This document shows, in pieces, positions 18,277 through 26,210 of a stretch of 64,000 bases of DNA. The notes under the pieces were generated by a model. The model was given only the letters and a program-made list of their open reading frames with translations, was not told where the DNA came from and searched no databases. Each line of letters starts with the position of its first letter. The stretch's first letter is position 1. This stretch comes from Rhodococcus sp. KBS0724. GTDB taxonomy: Bacteria > Actinomycetota > Actinomycetes > Mycobacteriales > Mycobacteriaceae. Location: positions 4,850,501 to 4,914,500 of the forward strand of contig NZ_VCBX02000001.1 of assembly GCF_005938745.2 (NCBI RefSeq), read 5' to 3'. The position numbers and the translations under genes were made by a program.

Positions 18277-19299
18277 TTATTGTGCTACTGCTTTCTTCGA
18301 CTGTCGCGAGGCAACTAAACCGGTGAGTCCGAGAGCCGCGACCAACCAGATACCGAGAACGATCAGGTGCGGGCCGGCGCCGTTGCCACCGAAGTAGATG
18401 ACGGAACGAATGGGCTCCATGGCCGCTGACCCCAGCCAGAACGAGTGGATGTGCTGCCAGAACCCCGGCAGGAACGACACCGGAATCGCGCCGCCCGAAC
18501 TCGGGAAGTTGATGAAGACCAACACCGTCAAGACTGCGAAGATCGCGGCCTGGCCGAGCAGTCGATTCAGCAGGATGCTCACGGCACCGACGGTGAAGGT
18601 GTACAGCATCGAGATCCCCAGCAGTTGCAGGATCTGACCGAATGACGCCCCGAATGCGTGCATGAAGATGCTGGTGATTCCGAAGGCGATGAGCGGGGTG
18701 AGGATGGCCGCACCAGCCAGAATCGAATACTGCTCTTTGAGGCGCATTCTCGGCGCGACCTGGCTGAGCACCGTGATGGTCAGGTATCCACCGAGGGTGC
18801 AGACGATCAGGAAGTAGAACAGTCCGACGGTCGACGAATCACGCGCGGTGACGGGTGCCGAGTCGACCACGGTGACCTGTTGTCCGGTTTGATCCGCGAT
18901 GGAATGGGCCAGATTCGTCACCACGGAAACCGTCGAGGCGCCCGCTCCGGTGGCGACGTGTGCGGTGACGGTGTCGCCGATCTCGATTGCGCCGATGGCA
19001 TCGCGATTGTTGATGCGATCGATGGCGTCGTCGACATTGTCGGTGGCAACGATGTCGAACTTGTCGCCAGACGACGCTTCGATTCCGTCGATCAGGGGCG
19101 CCGTGACGGATGCGGGGCCGGCCACGACGATCGGCGCCTGATTCGGCATCGGCGAGTGGAAGGCACTGACGTAGCACAGGCAGAACATGATGACGAAGAA
19201 CAGTGGGAAGGCTAGGCCACTTCCCACCATTTTCCAGTTCGTGGGTGGATCGACCGGCTGCGCCGTTTCGCTCGGGATCCTGACGTCGGTTTCTGTCAT
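18277..19299 (-). CDS. YhgE/DUF3533-like ABC-2 type membrane protein
   Basis: Predicted 340 residues. One transmembrane helix near the N-terminus (about 26-46) is followed by an extracytoplasmic region of about 110 residues, then five or six helices in the C-terminal half. This resembles DUF3533/YhgE-Pip and ABC-2 permease-type proteins. No ATPase gene is adjacent. It is divergent from a TetR gene, with three operators between them, so it is probably the repressor's target; an export or drug-tolerance role is an inference. Confidence 0.7.
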   Translation of the reverse strand: MTETDVRIPSETAQPVDPPTNWKMVGSGLAFPLFFVIMFCLCYVSAFHSPMPNQAPIVVAGPASVTAPLIDGIEASSGDKFDIVATDNVDDAIDRINNRDAIGAIEIGDTVTAHVATGAGASTVSVVTNLAHSIADQTGQQVTVVDSAPVTARDSSTVGLFYFLIVCTLGGYLTITVLSQVAPRMRLKEQYSILAGAAILTPLIAFGITSIFMHAFGASFGQILQLLGISMLYTFTVGAVSILLNRLLGQAAIFAVLTVLVFINFPSSGGAIPVSFLPGFWQHIHSFWLGSAAMEPIRSVIYFGGNGAGPHLIVLGIWLVAALGLTGLVASRQSKKAVAQ

Positions 19300-19332
19300 A
19301 TTTTCTGCCCTTTTCCGCTATCCGCACCTACT

Positions 19333-19395
19333 GTCAACACTGTTGACAGACTCAACAGTCAACACCGTTGACAGGCTAGAGTCAACACTGTTGAC
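19333..19395. promoter_or_regulatory. Three copies of a 15-bp palindromic operator
   Basis: GTCAACACTGTTGAC occurs at 19333-19347 and 19381-19395, and GTCAACACCGTTGAC at 19358-19372, spaced 25 and 23 bases apart. Each is GTCAACA-N-TGTTGAC, with one mismatch in the middle copy. They fill the region between the membrane protein gene and the divergent TetR gene and are the likely binding sites of that TetR. Confidence 0.85.
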
Positions 19396-19407
19396 ATTGA
19401 GGTCGGC

Positions 19408-19995
19408 GTGAGAACGAGCACAGAGGTCGATGTCGTGACGCAGCGCAAACAGATTTCAGAGCAAGAGCATCCCTCGACGCCTGAGGCGATTCGCGCTGCG
19501 GCATTCCAACTGTTCGGCGAGCACGGGTTCGGCGGCACATCAGTTCGGGCCATCGCCAAACTCGCCGGAATAGATCCGGCGCTGGTGATACGACACTTCG
19601 GTTCGAAGGAATCACTATTCCTCGAGACCACACCGGTCGAGGACTACTTCAAGGGGTCGTTCGACGGCCCACTCGACACACTCGGCGAGCAGATCGCCTC
19701 ATTTGTCCTGGGTAAAGCGGACGCCCGGATGCTGTCGGTACACACCGCACTCATGCGGGCGTCCGACAGTCCGCGCATCCGCGAGCGACTTCGCGAGATG
19801 TCAGGCACGTTTGCCACCAACCTCGCCGCCCGTTTGCCGGGCGACGACGCCTACACGCGCGCACTCCTCGTCTCTGCCCAGGTTTCAGGATTGTTGAGCA
19901 CGCTCAGCGCCGAGAGCATTCCACCGACGACCGATCGAGACCAGTTGGCAAAACTCTACGGCCGAGCGATGCAGACGCTGATCGATCAGTACTGA
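19408..19995 (+). CDS. TetR-family transcriptional regulator
   Basis: Predicted 195 residues from GTG 19408. The N-terminal HTH is clear: IRAAAFQLFGEHGFGGTSVRAIAKLAGIDPALVIRHFGSKESLF (about residues 29-72). The rest is a ligand-binding helical domain. Three palindromes lie immediately upstream, shared with the divergent membrane protein gene, so autoregulation and control of that gene are likely. Its 3' end overlaps the convergent LLM oxidoreductase gene by 10 bases. Confidence 0.9.
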   Translation: MRTSTEVDVVTQRKQISEQEHPSTPEAIRAAAFQLFGEHGFGGTSVRAIAKLAGIDPALVIRHFGSKESLFLETTPVEDYFKGSFDGPLDTLGEQIASFVLGKADARMLSVHTALMRASDSPRIRERLREMSGTFATNLAARLPGDDAYTRALLVSAQVSGLLSTLSAESIPPTTDRDQLAKLYGRAMQTLIDQY

Positions 19996-20861
19996 GAAAT
20001 GACCTCGTCGGCAAATCGCCGAATCGAGTCGAGCCTGCCCTGACGATCTCCCGGGTCGACGCCGTAGCGATACCACGGCAGCACCCTGATTTCCGTGACG
20101 CCGAGGGTTTCGAGTTCGCGATATCCGCCGAGATCGCGAACATCCGTCGGCGATACGTTGATGTCGAAGGGGACGTCTGCGCGTCCGAATTCGGCACGCA
20201 GTTGCGTGAGACGGTCGATGGCAGAGGCCAATTCGGCTTTGGTCGTGTTTACCGACATCCAACCGTCGGCGAGCCTGGCGGCGCGGCGCAATCCAGGTTC
20301 ACTGTGGCCACCGATGTAGATCGGAACGGGAATCTCCGGAGCCGGACTGATCATAAGTGCGTCGAAATCGTAGTGCTTGCCGTGGTATTCAACCCATTCC
20401 GGGCCACGACCGGCACACACTGCCTTGATGATCTCGATTGCTTCATCGGTGCGCGCACCACGGGTACGCATCTCGGTGCCGGTGAAGGTGAATTCCTCGG
20501 GAATCCAGGACAACCCGACGCCGAGCGCGACGCGGTTCCCCGACATCACCGCCATGGTCGATACCTGCTTGGCCGTCAACAACGGATCACGGAGCGGAAG
20601 CTTGAATACATTGGTGTAAAACTGGATTCGTGACGTCACCGCTGCCATTGCCGTCATGGCAATGAAAGGATCCGGCATCGGGGTCTCGGGTGCCCACATC
20701 CGCTTGCCGTCAGCGGTGTACGGATACGGCGCCGACACCTGCTCCGGATAGAACACGGAATCCGGCATCGCGATACTGTCGAACCCTGCTTCTTCTGCGG
20801 CCTGAGCCAACTCGCACAGTTCCAGAGCGTCGATCATCGCGCCCGCCAACGACCACTTCAT
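19986..20861 (-). CDS. LLM-class (luciferase-like, F420-type) oxidoreductase
   Basis: Predicted 291 residues in a TIM-barrel luciferase-like fold. Seen are EEAGFDSIAMPDSVFYPE, RIQFYTNVFKLPLRDPLLTAKQVSTMAVMSGNR (start of the usual cofactor strand) and GVGLSWIPEEF, with PVPIYIGGHSEPGLRRAARLADGW near residue 190. In mycolata this family is mostly F420-dependent. The substrate is unknown. It lies downstream of the solute-binding lipoprotein gene on the same strand, separated by a hairpin. Confidence 0.85.
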   Translation of the reverse strand: MKWSLAGAMIDALELCELAQAAEEAGFDSIAMPDSVFYPEQVSAPYPYTADGKRMWAPETPMPDPFIAMTAMAAVTSRIQFYTNVFKLPLRDPLLTAKQVSTMAVMSGNRVALGVGLSWIPEEFTFTGTEMRTRGARTDEAIEIIKAVCAGRGPEWVEYHGKHYDFDALMISPAPEIPVPIYIGGHSEPGLRRAARLADGWMSVNTTKAELASAIDRLTQLRAEFGRADVPFDINVSPTDVRDLGGYRELETLGVTEIRVLPWYRYGVDPGDRQGRLDSIRRFADEVISQY

Positions 20862-20940
20862 CGTTCCACCATTTTCATCGGTACTCGACTGACATTGTCA
20901 TACACGACCGTATTGTCTTGCGGCAGGCAATCACTCGACA

Positions 20941-20971
20941 GATCCTGATGACCGGGACGGTCATCAGGATC
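20941..20971 (-). terminator. Hairpin after the solute-binding protein gene
   Basis: A perfect 13-bp inverted repeat (20941-20953 and 20959-20971) with a 5-base spacer lies 16 bases after the stop of the lipoprotein gene. There is no T run, so it may be a weak terminator or an RNA-stabilising hairpin. Confidence 0.5.
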
Positions 20972-20986
20972 GCTCTCGCACCCAAC

Positions 20987-22600
20987 TTACTTCGGCGAGA
21001 TCCAGGCGTCGTCGAGGAACATGATGTCGGTGATGTTGCGTTTGACGCCGTGAATGTTGTCGTCCCACGCGGTCAATACCGATGCCGGGCCCCAGATTGC
21101 GTAAGGCACAGTCTGATTGGCATACTCCTGCACCTTGCTGATGGCGTCACGGACAGCATCGTCCGTCGGCGCAGTCTGCACAGCTGTGACCAGTGTGTCC
21201 ATCTGCGGGTCCGCGAAACCGGAAGGATTGTTCTTCGAATCACTGGCCATACTGTTGTACAAATTGATGTACGGCGCTTCTTCTCCGACCGGAGCACCGC
21301 CTCGCGTCATATCGAAATCATGGTCTTTGTACACCCGGCGGACCAGATCCGTCACGTCGGTTGCATAGTCGATAGCGACGTCGAAGCCGATGGCATTCAG
21401 TGACGCCTGCACCGTCAATGCCGTCGCCTGCTGGCCCGGCTCCGAGGTTGTGAGGTAACGGAGTTTCCCGTCGTACCCGTCTGCCTTCGCTTGATCGAGC
21501 AGCGCCTTTGCCTTTACCTGATCGAACGGAATACCCGCGGTGTTGTTGTACCAGCGCGACGTCTCCGGAACCAGTTCGGAACTGGCGGTACCTAATCCGT
21601 TGTTCGCACGGGTATTGATCGCTTCCGGATCCACCCCGTAGGCGATCGCCTGGCGGACGCGAACATCGGCTCCCGGCCTGCCCTCACGGTTGTTGATCGT
21701 GCCGATCCCGTTCTGCCCGGTGGGACTGAGATAGCCGGAGTACCCGTCGTCGAGAGCTTGTTTGATAACTGCCTCGTCGCGAAGAATGTACGTCATGTCG
21801 ATCTGACCACTCTTCAGCGATTCATACTGAGATACTGCGCCCGACGTGGGAACAAACCGTACCGTGTCGAGCGGAGGTCTACCACCCGGATAGTCCGTGC
21901 GTGCGGCGAGTATCAGCTCTTCGTGCGGCGCGAACTTGGCCAAAGTGAACGGCCCCGCCCCGATCGGGGTGAATGTTCCACCGGCCTCGGAGCTTCGCGC
22001 AACGATCATGCCGGGCCCGAGCGACAACAACGCCGGGAATTGATTCCATGGTCTTGTGAGCCTGAACTCCACCGTGGTGGCGTTCGGCGTATCGACTCGG
22101 TCGACGATGTTCAACCAGGTCTGGGACACATCGCCCTTGCCCGCAACGAATCGATCGATGCTCCACTTCACCGCTTCCGCGTCGAGTGGGCTTCCGTCAC
22201 TGAAGGTCAGACCGTCTGCCAAAGTGACGGTGTACGAAGTGAAGTCGCCGTTGTTCGTCAGCGCCTTCGCGAGTTGCGGCACAAAGCTCCCGCTTACGGA
22301 GTCGCTGCGCACCAGCGTGTCGTAAATTGCGGCCATTTCGGTTCCGCCGGTCGAGCCGGCGGCTTGAGTTTTGGTGGGATCCAACGAGGACGGGAACGAG
22401 TAGGACCCGAAGGTCACGGTCCCGCCGTCAACTGGCTCTCCGGCGTCCTGCGCGCCTACAAAACCCGCTGCACCGCCACTTGTTTGAGAGTTCGCGTCTG
22501 ACGACTCGCCATTGCTCGACGCGCAGCCGGTCAACAACAATGCACCGGCTATGCCGAGCGCGATCAGTCGAGTTCCTGATCGAATTATTCTGGTGTGCAT
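20987..22600 (-). CDS. ABC transporter substrate-binding lipoprotein, family 5 (peptide/nickel/opine type)
   Basis: Predicted 537 residues from ATG 22600 (GGGA 7 bases upstream). The signal ends in LLLTGC, a lipobox. The mature protein has the family-5 layout: GTVTFGSYSFPSSLDPT near the start, then LADGLTFSDGSPLDAEAVKWSIDRF, the signature of DppA/OppA-type binding proteins. No permease or ATPase gene is adjacent, so it is an orphan in this window. Its position 100 bases downstream of the DUF1214 gene suggests it may belong to the sulfation cluster. Confidence 0.85.
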   Translation of the reverse strand: MHTRIIRSGTRLIALGIAGALLLTGCASSNGESSDANSQTSGGAAGFVGAQDAGEPVDGGTVTFGSYSFPSSLDPTKTQAAGSTGGTEMAAIYDTLVRSDSVSGSFVPQLAKALTNNGDFTSYTVTLADGLTFSDGSPLDAEAVKWSIDRFVAGKGDVSQTWLNIVDRVDTPNATTVEFRLTRPWNQFPALLSLGPGMIVARSSEAGGTFTPIGAGPFTLAKFAPHEELILAARTDYPGGRPPLDTVRFVPTSGAVSQYESLKSGQIDMTYILRDEAVIKQALDDGYSGYLSPTGQNGIGTINNREGRPGADVRVRQAIAYGVDPEAINTRANNGLGTASSELVPETSRWYNNTAGIPFDQVKAKALLDQAKADGYDGKLRYLTTSEPGQQATALTVQASLNAIGFDVAIDYATDVTDLVRRVYKDHDFDMTRGGAPVGEEAPYINLYNSMASDSKNNPSGFADPQMDTLVTAVQTAPTDDAVRDAISKVQEYANQTVPYAIWGPASVLTAWDDNIHGVKRNITDIMFLDDAWISPK

Positions 22601-22631
22601 ACGATTCCCATACTGAAGTTGCGCGCCGGAT

Positions 22632-22668
22632 GTCGTACTACGCGGCCGATACGACCGCGTAGTACGAC
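22632..22668. promoter_or_regulatory. 14-bp perfect inverted repeat upstream of the solute-binding protein gene
   Basis: GTCGTACTACGCGG (22632-22645) and its exact reverse complement (22655-22668) are separated by 9 bases. The site lies between the DUF1214 stop (22701) and the lipoprotein start (22600). It could be an operator or the hairpin ending the sulfotransferase operon; no T run follows. Confidence 0.6.
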
Positions 22669-22700
22669 TGTTCACACCGGACCGGGTGAGCCTGCCTGCT

Positions 22701-23762
22701 TTAGAGCTTGATTACCTTCGACGTCGGGATCGGGTGCGAGTCCGCCTTGATCCAGCGCAGCGCCCACGTCCCCTCCGCGTGCGAATCCGTGTTGATCCAG
22801 TTGCCGTAACCCGGATCCTTCGCCGCCACCACGATTGTCAGGGTGCCGTCGTCATTGAGCTTCGCGGTGTGATTGTTGATGTAGATGTTCGTCCGGTTGT
22901 AGTCGAGCGACTCCACCCAGAAGTTCTGCAGCACAAAGTTGAAGTACTCGCAGTTGGGGACCTCGGTTTCGATGACCCACGCCTCGTCCTCGGCGAGCTT
23001 CCAGTAGCCGTGCAAGTAGAAGATCGTCGGATCACCGCCGGCGTTCTGGAAGTAGTCCTGTCCCCAGTCGAAGATCTCGTTGGCGCGGGGCTGGAACTTG
23101 CGCGACCATTCGAGGAAGGTCTCCGCCATCCCCTTCACGATCCCGACCGACTTACTCAGGCGCACGCCCAACTCTTCCGGACTCAGCGGCTCGAAGTCGC
23201 CGTCCGGGTTCAGGCACTCGATGTTCAGATCACCAACGACCTCGTTGCGCCGATCCTGGTGGGTCTGCCGGACCGAGATGAGGTTGCTGTCGACGGCCAA
23301 CGGCAGCCAAGCACCCTCTGCGGGCTTCTCCACGCTCGCGATGAACTCGAAACGGCCGTTCTCGTCGACCTCGAGGTCCTGAATATGCAGGTCACCGGTC
23401 TGCAGCATCGTGCCATCGATGTGGTACCGATTGACGCGGGAGCCGAAGGTGATCAGCGGGACAGTGCCGCGGGTGCCGATGATCCGGTAGCTGTACTTAC
23501 CGGAAATGTTGGCGCGCATGTAGACGTTGTCCGGGTTGTCGGCACCGATCTTCGTCATCATGTTGGGGTTCGGCGCCGAGGTGAACTTCGGCCAACGCGG
23601 ATCGGTGTACTCGACGCAGTTGATCGTGCCGTAGCGGAGCAACCGACTCAGGTAGCGGACGCCTTCGGCCTGGGTCAGCGGATCCTGAGGAACGATCTCG
23701 TCCTCGAGGACCTTCCCGACCTCGAGCAGCTCTGCGCAGAACTTTTCCCAAGTGGCATTCAT
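22701..23762 (-). CDS. DUF1214 domain protein
   Basis: Predicted 353 residues from ATG 23762, with AGGG upstream. No signal peptide or membrane helix is seen. The C-terminal third (EVPNCEYFNFVLQNFW, then NRTNIYINNHTAKLNDDGTLTIVVAAKDPGYGNWI and GTWALRWI) is characteristic of DUF1214. Function is unknown in general. Here it follows the sulfotransferase gene by 52 bases. I recall a similar trio of DUF1214-like, SDR and sulfotransferase genes in M. tuberculosis Rv3529c-Rv3531c, which should be checked. Confidence 0.8.
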   Translation of the reverse strand: MNATWEKFCAELLEVGKVLEDEIVPQDPLTQAEGVRYLSRLLRYGTINCVEYTDPRWPKFTSAPNPNMMTKIGADNPDNVYMRANISGKYSYRIIGTRGTVPLITFGSRVNRYHIDGTMLQTGDLHIQDLEVDENGRFEFIASVEKPAEGAWLPLAVDSNLISVRQTHQDRRNEVVGDLNIECLNPDGDFEPLSPEELGVRLSKSVGIVKGMAETFLEWSRKFQPRANEIFDWGQDYFQNAGGDPTIFYLHGYWKLAEDEAWVIETEVPNCEYFNFVLQNFWVESLDYNRTNIYINNHTAKLNDDGTLTIVVAAKDPGYGNWINTDSHAEGTWALRWIKADSHPIPTSKVIKL

Positions 23763-23814
23763 ACGAGTATCCCTGTTCTGGTTGATGTTTCGATGGTCAT
23801 GACTGTCTCGGTGT

Positions 23815-24960
23815 TCAGGGCGTTGTGGCGAATTTCGCTTCGACGTCCGCAGCCGTCACGCCGAACTCCTCGAGCGAGTAGCGGTGCGACGGACGACGGT
23901 GCTCAGCCAGGCTGGCCTGGTGCGACGCCTCCACCGCGGCGCGAGCCTCGTCGGTGAAGGGCAGGGCGAACTGTGCGTAGATCTTCTCGACGGTGCCGAC
24001 TGCATCGGAGATGAAGTCTTTGTAGTCGACGTCGATGAACTGATCCGGGTTGTAGCGGGTGCGCGCACTGTTGAAGTTCGCATTCCCGCGCGCCCACAGG
24101 TCGAGCTGGGTGCGCCCGATGGCCGGACGGTCGAAGGCCCTCGACATGTCGTGTCCGCCCTGTTCCGCGAGGCTGAAAGTGGACGCCATCGACGTCAGCG
24201 GGTCCCGGAAGGTGCGAACGAACAAGGCGTCGGGATAGACCTTCATGATCTCGTCGATCGCGAAGACATGGCTCGGACTCTTGAGCACCCACCGTCGGTC
24301 CGTGTCGTGGAGTCCGATCAGCTGCAGGTTCTTCTTGTGCCGCGCGTACGTTTCGGTCCAGTCCTGCCCTGCGAGCCACTGGGTGTAACTCGGCACGTAT
24401 GCGACGGTCTCGAAGGCAGTGGAGAGCATCGTCTGCTGCAGCAGCCGCCAGCATTCCTCGACTTCCTCCGCACCCATGAAATGCACCTTCATCAGGTCCG
24501 CCTCGTTGCGCTGACGGGCACGGTAGAAGGCGTCGGCACGCACGTAATCCTCGTTCTCCGACCACTTGTCGCGATCGGGACGCGGCTGCGGCGTCTCCGC
24601 GAGCCACATCTCGGCGCCCTGGTGTGCCGGGTCCGCGCCGAGCAACCGATGGAGCGCGGTGCTACCGGTTCGCGTCAATCCGACTACGAAGATCGGACGC
24701 TCGATCGGAACGTCGACATGCTCGGGGTATTTCGCAAATCCGGCCTCGCTGGTCAGACGCCCCGCGAGCGCACCGATGATCATCTTGCGAGCGATCACCT
24801 TGCCGTGCGGGGTAAGGTCAGCGTCCTGCTGGAACGACTCGAGCAGAACCTGAAGGCCCTCGAGGTAACCGTCGCTGCCGAAATCTTCGTAGCCGGCCAC
24901 CTCGCGCGCGGCCTGGTGCAGATCCTCGATCGAACCGATGCCGTCGTAATCCTGTGTCAT
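23815..24960 (-). CDS. PAPS-dependent sulfotransferase family protein
   Basis: Predicted 381 residues from ATG 24960, with AGGA 7 bases upstream. The 5'-phosphosulfate binding loop is VVGLTRTGSTALHRLL (about residues 92-107), and the 3'-phosphate binding segment is FVRTFRDPLTSMAST (about 241-255). These match the Sulfotransfer_3 group, which moves sulfate from PAPS to a hydroxyl of lipids, steroids or sugars. A His or Glu serving as catalytic base cannot be assigned by eye. PAPS synthesis (cysD, cysNC) and PAP breakdown (cysQ) genes lie upstream on the same strand. Confidence 0.85.
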   Translation of the reverse strand: MTQDYDGIGSIEDLHQAAREVAGYEDFGSDGYLEGLQVLLESFQQDADLTPHGKVIARKMIIGALAGRLTSEAGFAKYPEHVDVPIERPIFVVGLTRTGSTALHRLLGADPAHQGAEMWLAETPQPRPDRDKWSENEDYVRADAFYRARQRNEADLMKVHFMGAEEVEECWRLLQQTMLSTAFETVAYVPSYTQWLAGQDWTETYARHKKNLQLIGLHDTDRRWVLKSPSHVFAIDEIMKVYPDALFVRTFRDPLTSMASTFSLAEQGGHDMSRAFDRPAIGRTQLDLWARGNANFNSARTRYNPDQFIDVDYKDFISDAVGTVEKIYAQFALPFTDEARAAVEASHQASLAEHRRPSHRYSLEEFGVTAADVEAKFATTP

Positions 24961-24999
24961 CTGTAATTCCTGTGTTCCGTAGTTGCGGGTGAGAGTGGT

Positions 25000-25791
25000 T
25001 CAGTGGTGGGTGTGACCGCAGTTGACGTCGAGACATTGCCCGGCGATGGCTCTGGCCGAATCGGACAAGAGGAAGACGACGGCATTGGCGATGTCGTCGG
25101 GTTCGGGTAGCCGGCGCAAATCGGCGCCCGCAGCAACCTCGTCGTAAATGACCTTGGGGTCGACTCCTGCTGCCGCCGCCTTCTTCTCGAACATATTCTT
25201 GACCGAGTCCGCCCAGATGTAGCCGGGAGCAACCGAGTTCACTCGAATCCCCTTGGGGCCGAGATCGATCGACAAGCTTCGCGCCATTGCCAGGAGTCCG
25301 GCCTTCATAATGCGGTAGGCCCCGAACCCCGGAAGCTGATTGCGCAGCACCATGGACGTCACCATCACCACGGAGCCCTGCGCCTCGGTCAATGCCGGCA
25401 CCAAGGCGCGTGTGACGTTCAACGCCGCAAGCAGGTTGATGTCGATACCCGACTGGATGGACGCCAAGTCCGCGTCCAGAAGCGGGACCTGTGCCGGTTG
25501 GACGAACGCGTTGTTCACGAGGCAGTCCACGGCACCGAACTCGGCGACCGCAGTCTCCGCCAACGACGCGATCGAATCGACGTCGGTGAGATCGGTCGGA
25601 ACGGCCAGTGCAATTCCACCGCGATCACGGATCTCGGTCGCCACCGATTCCAAACGTTCAGGAGTGCGGGCAGCCAGAACAACTTTCGCTCCGGCCGCCG
25701 CACTCTGCAGCGCGATCGAACGACCCAGCGCCGGCCCCACTCCGGATACCACCACAACTTTGCCGGCCAGCAGGCCGTTGGCGCTCAACAC
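25000..25791 (-). CDS. Short-chain dehydrogenase/reductase
   Basis: Predicted 263 residues. The cofactor loop is VVSGVGPALGRSIA (a GxxxGxG variant, residues 14-27), the structural motif is LVNNAF, and the catalytic pair is YRIMK (YxxxK, about 157-161) with an upstream MVTSM serine. ARTP after the second strand suggests NADP or NAD binding cannot be decided. The start overlaps the NTF2-like gene by 7 bases (GTG 25791; TTG 25788 is an alternative). It probably makes or uses the alcohol group handled by the neighbouring sulfotransferase, which is an inference. Confidence 0.9.
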   Translation of the reverse strand: MLSANGLLAGKVVVVSGVGPALGRSIALQSAAAGAKVVLAARTPERLESVATEIRDRGGIALAVPTDLTDVDSIASLAETAVAEFGAVDCLVNNAFVQPAQVPLLDADLASIQSGIDINLLAALNVTRALVPALTEAQGSVVMVTSMVLRNQLPGFGAYRIMKAGLLAMARSLSIDLGPKGIRVNSVAPGYIWADSVKNMFEKKAAAAGVDPKVIYDEVAAGADLRRLPEPDDIANAVVFLLSDSARAIAGQCLDVNCGHTHH

Positions 25792-26144
25792 AGTGCCTGC
25801 GGATCGAGAACCACACTCAGAGAAACGATCTTGCAGTTCTCGTCGAACTCGAAGAGATCCGAGGCTGCGAAGTCGGGGATACCAACGCGCTGCACCCGCA
25901 GCTGCATGGCTGCATACTTTCCCGCCACCACAATCGGCCCGAGCAGGCTCACCGTGAAGTCGACCTGCGCGTTCGCCGTGTCGAATGCGCGAATCTCGTC
26001 GATCCCTCGGTAGGTCTTTACCCCCAGAGGTTCGTGTTGAACGGCGTCGGCGGCAAACAGCGCAACCAACTGGTCAACGTCGTGACTTCCGAGATACTTG
26101 ACGTAATCTTCTACGGCAGAAATGATTTCAGCCCTGTCAGGCAC
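25785..26144 (-). CDS. SnoaL/NTF2-like (ketosteroid isomerase-like) protein
   Basis: Predicted 119 residues from GTG 26144, with GAGGAG 5 bases upstream. The sequence has the NTF2-like layout: helical start VEDYVKYLGSHDVDQLVALFAADAVQHEP, RGIDEIRAFD, and a final strand ending DLFEFDENCKIVSLSVVLD. Members act as isomerases, cyclases, hydratases or binding proteins for steroid- or polyketide-like molecules. It lies between cysNC and the SDR gene in the same operon, suggesting a small hydrophobic substrate for the pathway. Confidence 0.8.
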   Translation of the reverse strand: MPDRAEIISAVEDYVKYLGSHDVDQLVALFAADAVQHEPLGVKTYRGIDEIRAFDTANAQVDFTVSLLGPIVVAGKYAAMQLRVQRVGIPDFAASDLFEFDENCKIVSLSVVLDPQALC

Positions 26145-26210
26145 AGCTACTCCTCGTTGTTCGGCGGGTGCGGGAAAGTAGTTCTACGGGTCAGGCGGCA
26201 GTTCGACGCA

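Noticed and set aside
22686..23957. 423-codon open frame on + across the DUF1214 gene
   Set aside because: Low-complexity Val/Arg-rich translation without motifs; the - strand gene has ribosome-binding site and domain.
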